From assembly GCA_016296885.1 (NCBI GenBank), contig JAEDHT010000047.1:1-9289 (forward strand): a stretch of 9,289 bases of DNA, given 5' to 3'. Under the pieces are notes generated by a model, which saw nothing but the letters and a program-made list of their open reading frames with translations, had not been told where the DNA came from and did no database searches. This DNA is from Clostridiaceae bacterium (GTDB lineage Bacteria > Bacillota > Clostridia > Oscillospirales > Acutalibacteraceae). Each line of letters starts with the position of its first letter. Position 1 is the first letter of the stretch. The position numbers were made by a program, and so were the translations under genes. Positions 6,798 to 9,289 of the stretch are shown here, piece after piece.

Positions 6798-6801
6798 TCC
6801 T
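6798..6801 (-). promoter_or_regulatory. Ribosome binding site of yqeC
   Basis: AGGA on the minus strand, 9 bases before the ATG at 6788. With the predicted start of transcription near 6816 the leader is only about 28 bases. That is too short for a molybdenum-cofactor or other metabolite riboswitch, so control of the operon is likely to be at transcription initiation. Confidence 0.6.
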
Positions 6802-6822
6802 AAAACACATTATTTTTCTCAT

Positions 6823-6851
6823 AGTATAACGCAAAAAAAACATTTTGTCCA
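6823..6851 (-). promoter_or_regulatory. Near-consensus sigma-A promoter of the selenium operon
   Basis: Minus strand: -35 TGGACA (6846-6851, 5 of 6 consensus bases), a 17-base spacer containing a run of eight T, and -10 TATACT (6823-6828, 5 of 6). Predicted transcription start is near 6816. No other comparable promoter is evident between this point and 2218, which agrees with a single six-gene transcript. Confidence 0.75.
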
Positions 6852-6875
6852 TACCAACATCATATAATGGGATAG

Positions 6876-6895
6876 GCTTTTTAACTGCTTTTTAA
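6876..6895. repeat. 9-base direct repeat pair upstream of the selenium promoter
   Basis: GCTTTTTAA occurs at 6876-6884 and again at 6887-6895, an 11-base period of about one helical turn. It lies roughly 60-80 bases upstream of the predicted selenium-operon start, a common place for an activator to bind on one DNA face. AT-rich composition makes chance possible. Confidence 0.4.
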
Positions 6896-6951
6896 AGTTC
6901 ATTGGTTATATTGCATAAAATTAATTAATATTTTTTATATGTTTTGATGAA

Positions 6952-6977
6952 AATCTTTTTTTACCTAAAAAAAGATT
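6952..6977. repeat. Perfect 11-base inverted repeat at the EF-G promoter
   Basis: AATCTTTTTTT (6952-6962), a four-base spacer ACCT, then AAAAAAAGATT (6967-6977). The right arm runs into the -35 box of the + strand promoter (6976-6981). It may be an operator. With A- and T-runs on both sides it could also form a weak hairpin, but it lacks the GC-rich stem of a terminator. Confidence 0.5.
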
Positions 6978-7004
6978 GAACTGATACTAAATTTTATATA
7001 TAAT
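6976..7004 (+). promoter_or_regulatory. Sigma-A promoter of the EF-G-like gene
   Basis: -35 TTGAAC (6976-6981, 4 of 6), a 17-base spacer and a perfect -10 TATAAT (6999-7004). Predicted start is near 7011, giving a leader of about 62 bases to the TTG start at 7073. The ATG at 7013 would fall at the very 5' end of the mRNA with no ribosome site. Confidence 0.7.
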
Positions 7005-7057
7005 TACTAAAGATGAATGTTTCAAAAAGACTTGACGTATTTAAATATAGATTTTTG

Positions 7058-7064
7058 AAAGGGG
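7058..7064 (+). promoter_or_regulatory. Ribosome binding site that decides the TTG start
   Basis: AAAGGGG is complementary to the 16S 3' end (with a G-U pair) and stands 8 bases before TTG at 7073. No comparable site precedes the ATG at 7013, so this site selects the shorter protein. Confidence 0.75.
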
Positions 7065-7072
7065 TTTTTGAA

Positions 7073-9133
7073 TTGAAAAACTATACTGCTGAAAACATCA
7101 GAAATATTGCAATGGTAGGTCATGCCGGAGCAGGAAAGACTTCTGTAGCAGAGTCTATGCTTTATCTTACAAAGGCTACCGACCGTTTTGGTAAAGTAAA
7201 CGACGGTAACACCGTATGTGACTTTGATCCTGAAGAGATCAAGAGAAAGGCATCTATACTCACAGCCGTTGCTCCTATAGAATATAAGGATACAAAAATA
7301 AATTTAATAGACACTCCAGGACTATTTGACTTTGAAGGCGGAATCTATGAGGGTATGCGTGCAGCTGAAACAGCTCTTATCATTGTTTCGGGTAAAGATG
7401 GCGTATGCGTAGGCACAGAAAAGGCATACAAAATTGCTGATAAGGAAGGGCTCACAAAGATGTTCTTCGTAAACGCTCTTTGTGATGAAGGCTCAAGATT
7501 CTATGATGTATTTGATGCACTTAAAGATACATTTGGTGCCGGCGTTTGTCCTCTTGTTGTGCCATATGTAGCAGATGGCAAGGCAGAGATTTATATCAAC
7601 CTTCTTGAAAATAAAGCATATGAGTTCACAACAGGTGAGGCTAGAGAGACAGCTATGCCAGACCTTGGCGGTAGATTGGCAGATCTAAAGGCTGCTATGA
7701 ATGAAGCTGTTGCAGAGGCTAGCGAAGAGCTTATGAACAAGTTCTTTGACGGCGAAGAGTTTACACAGGAAGAAATTATCTCCGGTATTAAGACAGGCGT
7801 TAAGGATGGCTCTATCCACCCTGTATTCTGCGGAGATGCTCTTAATATTTATGGTATAGGACAGCTTCTTAAGGGTATTGTATGGTTAGCTCCTTCTCCT
7901 GCAGAAAAAGCATCAGAGTCTGCAAAGGACGAGGCTGGCAATGATATAGAGGTTGAAATCAGGGAAGATGGCGCTACAGCAGCTATCGTATTTAAGACAG
8001 TGGCTGACCCATTCGTAGGCAAGCTATCCTACTTCAAGGTTATTTCCGGTAAGATTACTCCGGATTCACAATTGATCAATACAAGAACCGGAGCTACCGA
8101 AAGAGTGGCAAAGGTAATGATTATAAAAGGCAAAAAGCAGGAAGAGGCCAAATACATAGGCGCCGGTGATATCGGCTGTGTGGCAAAGCTACAAAGCACT
8201 GTTACAGGTGACACACTTTGCAGTGCAAGCAAAAAGGTTGTATTAAAGGGTGTTACTTATCCTGCATCACCATTTACAATGGCAATTTCACCTGCTAATA
8301 AGGGCGAGGAAGATAAGGTTGCTCAGGGTCTTGCACGTATTGCAGAAGAAGATCCTACAATCTCTTTCTATACAAATACAGAAACCAAGCAGATGGTTAT
8401 CTCAGGTTTGGGCGAACAGCATCTTGATGTTGTTGTAAGCAAGCTAAAGACAAAGTTTGGCACAAGCGTATTGCTCAGCAAGCCAAAGGTAGCATACAGA
8501 GAGACTATCCGTAAAAAGGTACAGGTTCAGGGCAGACACAAAAAGCAATCTGGCGGACATGGTCAGTTCGGTGATGTTTGGATCGAGTTTGAGCCATGCA
8601 ATTGTGACGGCTTAGAGTTTGCAGAGAGAGTTGTAGGAGGCTCTGTTCCAAAGGGATTCTTCCCTGCAGTAGAAAAAGGACTTCTTGAGTCTATCCAGAA
8701 GGGTCCTCTCGCAGGATATCCGGTTGTTGGATTGAGAGCAACTCTTTATGATGGTTCCTATCATCCGGTAGATAGCTCTGAAATGTCATTTAAGATGGCA
8801 GCAAGCATAGCTTATAAGAATGGTATGCCTATGGCAAACCCAACATTGCTAGAGCCTATCGGCACATTGAGAGCTACTGTTCCTGATAGCAACATGGGCG
8901 ATGTTATGGGTGAGGTTAATAAGCGTCGTGGTCGTGTGCTTGGTATGAATCCCGGTGAAGATGGTATGCAGATAGTTGAAGCTGAGGTACCTATGGCAGA
9001 GATGTATGATTTCAACACATTTATTCGCCAGATCACACAGGGCAGAGGTAGCTTTACATTTGAGTTTGAGCGCTATGAAGATGCACCTGCAAACGTAGCT
9101 CAAAAGGTTATCGAAGAGTCTAAGGCTGAATAA
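7073..9133 (+). CDS. Elongation factor G paralogue (FusA2-like translation-factor GTPase)
   Basis: A 686-residue five-domain EF-G homologue. The G domain has an intact P-loop GHAGAGKT (16-23), but switch I reads KRKASILT (57-64), G3 is DTPGLFDF (80-87) with Leu for the catalytic His, G4 is NALC (134-137) instead of NKxD, and the G5 region is CGDAL (253-257). Domain II begins near DPFVGKLSYF (312-321), domain III includes ISGLGEQHLDVV (443-454), domain IV has HGQFGDVWIEF (496-506) and the decoding-site loop GSYHPVDSSEMSF (561-573), and domain V has TQGRGSFTFEF (655-665). It resembles the clostridial second EF-G, not the main fusA, and lies outside any rpsL/rpsG/tuf context. The TTG start gives MKNYTAENIRNI, typical for the family; an in-frame ATG at 7013 would add 20 residues. 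It has its own promoter and terminator. Role in translation is probable but unproven. Confidence 0.93.
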   Translation: MKNYTAENIRNIAMVGHAGAGKTSVAESMLYLTKATDRFGKVNDGNTVCDFDPEEIKRKASILTAVAPIEYKDTKINLIDTPGLFDFEGGIYEGMRAAETALIIVSGKDGVCVGTEKAYKIADKEGLTKMFFVNALCDEGSRFYDVFDALKDTFGAGVCPLVVPYVADGKAEIYINLLENKAYEFTTGEARETAMPDLGGRLADLKAAMNEAVAEASEELMNKFFDGEEFTQEEIISGIKTGVKDGSIHPVFCGDALNIYGIGQLLKGIVWLAPSPAEKASESAKDEAGNDIEVEIREDGATAAIVFKTVADPFVGKLSYFKVISGKITPDSQLINTRTGATERVAKVMIIKGKKQEEAKYIGAGDIGCVAKLQSTVTGDTLCSASKKVVLKGVTYPASPFTMAISPANKGEEDKVAQGLARIAEEDPTISFYTNTETKQMVISGLGEQHLDVVVSKLKTKFGTSVLLSKPKVAYRETIRKKVQVQGRHKKQSGGHGQFGDVWIEFEPCNCDGLEFAERVVGGSVPKGFFPAVEKGLLESIQKGPLAGYPVVGLRATLYDGSYHPVDSSEMSFKMAASIAYKNGMPMANPTLLEPIGTLRATVPDSNMGDVMGEVNKRRGRVLGMNPGEDGMQIVEAEVPMAEMYDFNTFIRQITQGRGSFTFEFERYEDAPANVAQKVIEESKAE

Positions 9134-9166
9134 TATTATTAGAAAATAAAACTGTTCATAATAATT

Positions 9167-9210
9167 AAAAGACTTGTTAATTGGAGCTTTCCATTTAACA
9201 AGTCTTTTTT
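9167..9210 (+). terminator. Rho-independent terminator of the EF-G-like gene
   Basis: A 14-base perfect stem (9167-9180 with 9195-9208) continues after a T-T mismatch into an inner TGGA/TCCA stem with a GCTT loop. T-rich sequence runs to 9210. It starts 33 bases after the stop codon. The stem opens with AAAA on its left side, so it could also stop transcripts arriving from the right. Confidence 0.92.
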
Positions 9211-9255
9211 ACAACCCAAAAGTCATAATATACTGTAAAAAATTACTGATTTTAG

Positions 9256-9284
9256 TTGCATTATTAAAAGTAATGTGGTAAAAT
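9256..9284 (+). promoter_or_regulatory. Extended -10 promoter for a gene beyond the right edge
   Basis: -35 TTGCAT (9256-9261, 4 of 6), a 17-base spacer ending in TGG (the TGn extended element), and -10 TAAAAT (9279-9284, 5 of 6). It sits about 45 bases after the terminator and has no gene in front of it within the window. Confidence 0.6.
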
Positions 9285-9289
9285 ATGTG

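Noticed and set aside
6789..6816. Molybdenum-cofactor or other riboswitch before yqeC
   Set aside because: The predicted leader is about 28 bases, too short for any known metabolite riboswitch.
7013..7072. Upstream ATG extension of the EF-G-like protein
   Set aside because: No ribosome site, predicted transcription start only two bases away, and the added residues do not match the family N-terminus.
8812..9103. Two minus-strand open frames within the 3' part of the EF-G-like gene
   Set aside because: Both overlap domains IV-V of a strongly conserved protein and overlap each other in different frames.
1..9289. CRISPR array, tRNA or rRNA genes
   Set aside because: No regularly spaced repeats, cloverleaf-like or ribosomal RNA sequence was recognised on either strand by eye.

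Overview
The window looks like chromosomal DNA of a low-GC Gram-positive anaerobe (Bacillota, class Clostridia). The reasons are AT-rich intergenic DNA, AGGAGG-type ribosome binding sites, consensus sigma-A promoters, an extra EF-G of the clostridial FusA2-like type, and a selenium-maturation operon of the kind found in anaerobic Firmicutes. All family assignments come from reading motifs; no database search was possible.

Left edge (1-52): what appears to be the 3' end of a group II intron on the + strand, comprising part of domain V and a domain VI hairpin with a bulged branch-point adenosine. It stops about 14 bases from the nitroreductase stop codon.

67-2153 (minus strand): a three-gene unit behind its own promoter (2190-2218). 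In transcription order it holds a membrane protein shaped like a site-2 protease but with most of the HExxH zinc motif lost, an MscS-type mechanosensitive channel, and a small nitroreductase-fold flavoprotein. The spacings are about 20-24 bases.

2215-6788 (minus strand): a tightly packed six-gene operon from a near-consensus promoter (6823-6851). The order is yqeC, yqeB, selD, yedF, a DUF3343 putative Se/S carrier, and a class-V aminotransferase-fold cysteine desulfurase. This is the known accessory set for selenium-dependent molybdenum hydroxylases. In the likely scheme the desulfurase and the two carrier-like proteins mobilise and hand on selenium, SelD makes selenophosphate, and YqeB and YqeC help build the labile selenium centre of a molybdenum hydroxylase. 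The hydroxylase itself, and selA/selB, are not in the window.

6789-7072: a divergent intergenic region with two opposed promoters, a 9-base direct repeat pair and an 11-base inverted repeat touching the EF-G promoter. No RNA gene was recognised in it.

7073-9133 (+ strand): a single-gene unit for an EF-G paralogue. Its P-loop is intact but the other GTPase motifs are divergent. It starts at a TTG codon and ends at a strong Rho-independent terminator (9167-9210).

9211-9289: no gene within the window, but an extended -10 promoter (9256-9284) points at a gene beyond the right edge.

The selenium operon is a described system rather than a new one. The least expected items are the apparent pseudoprotease, the degenerate G4 motif of the EF-G paralogue, and the intron terminus.
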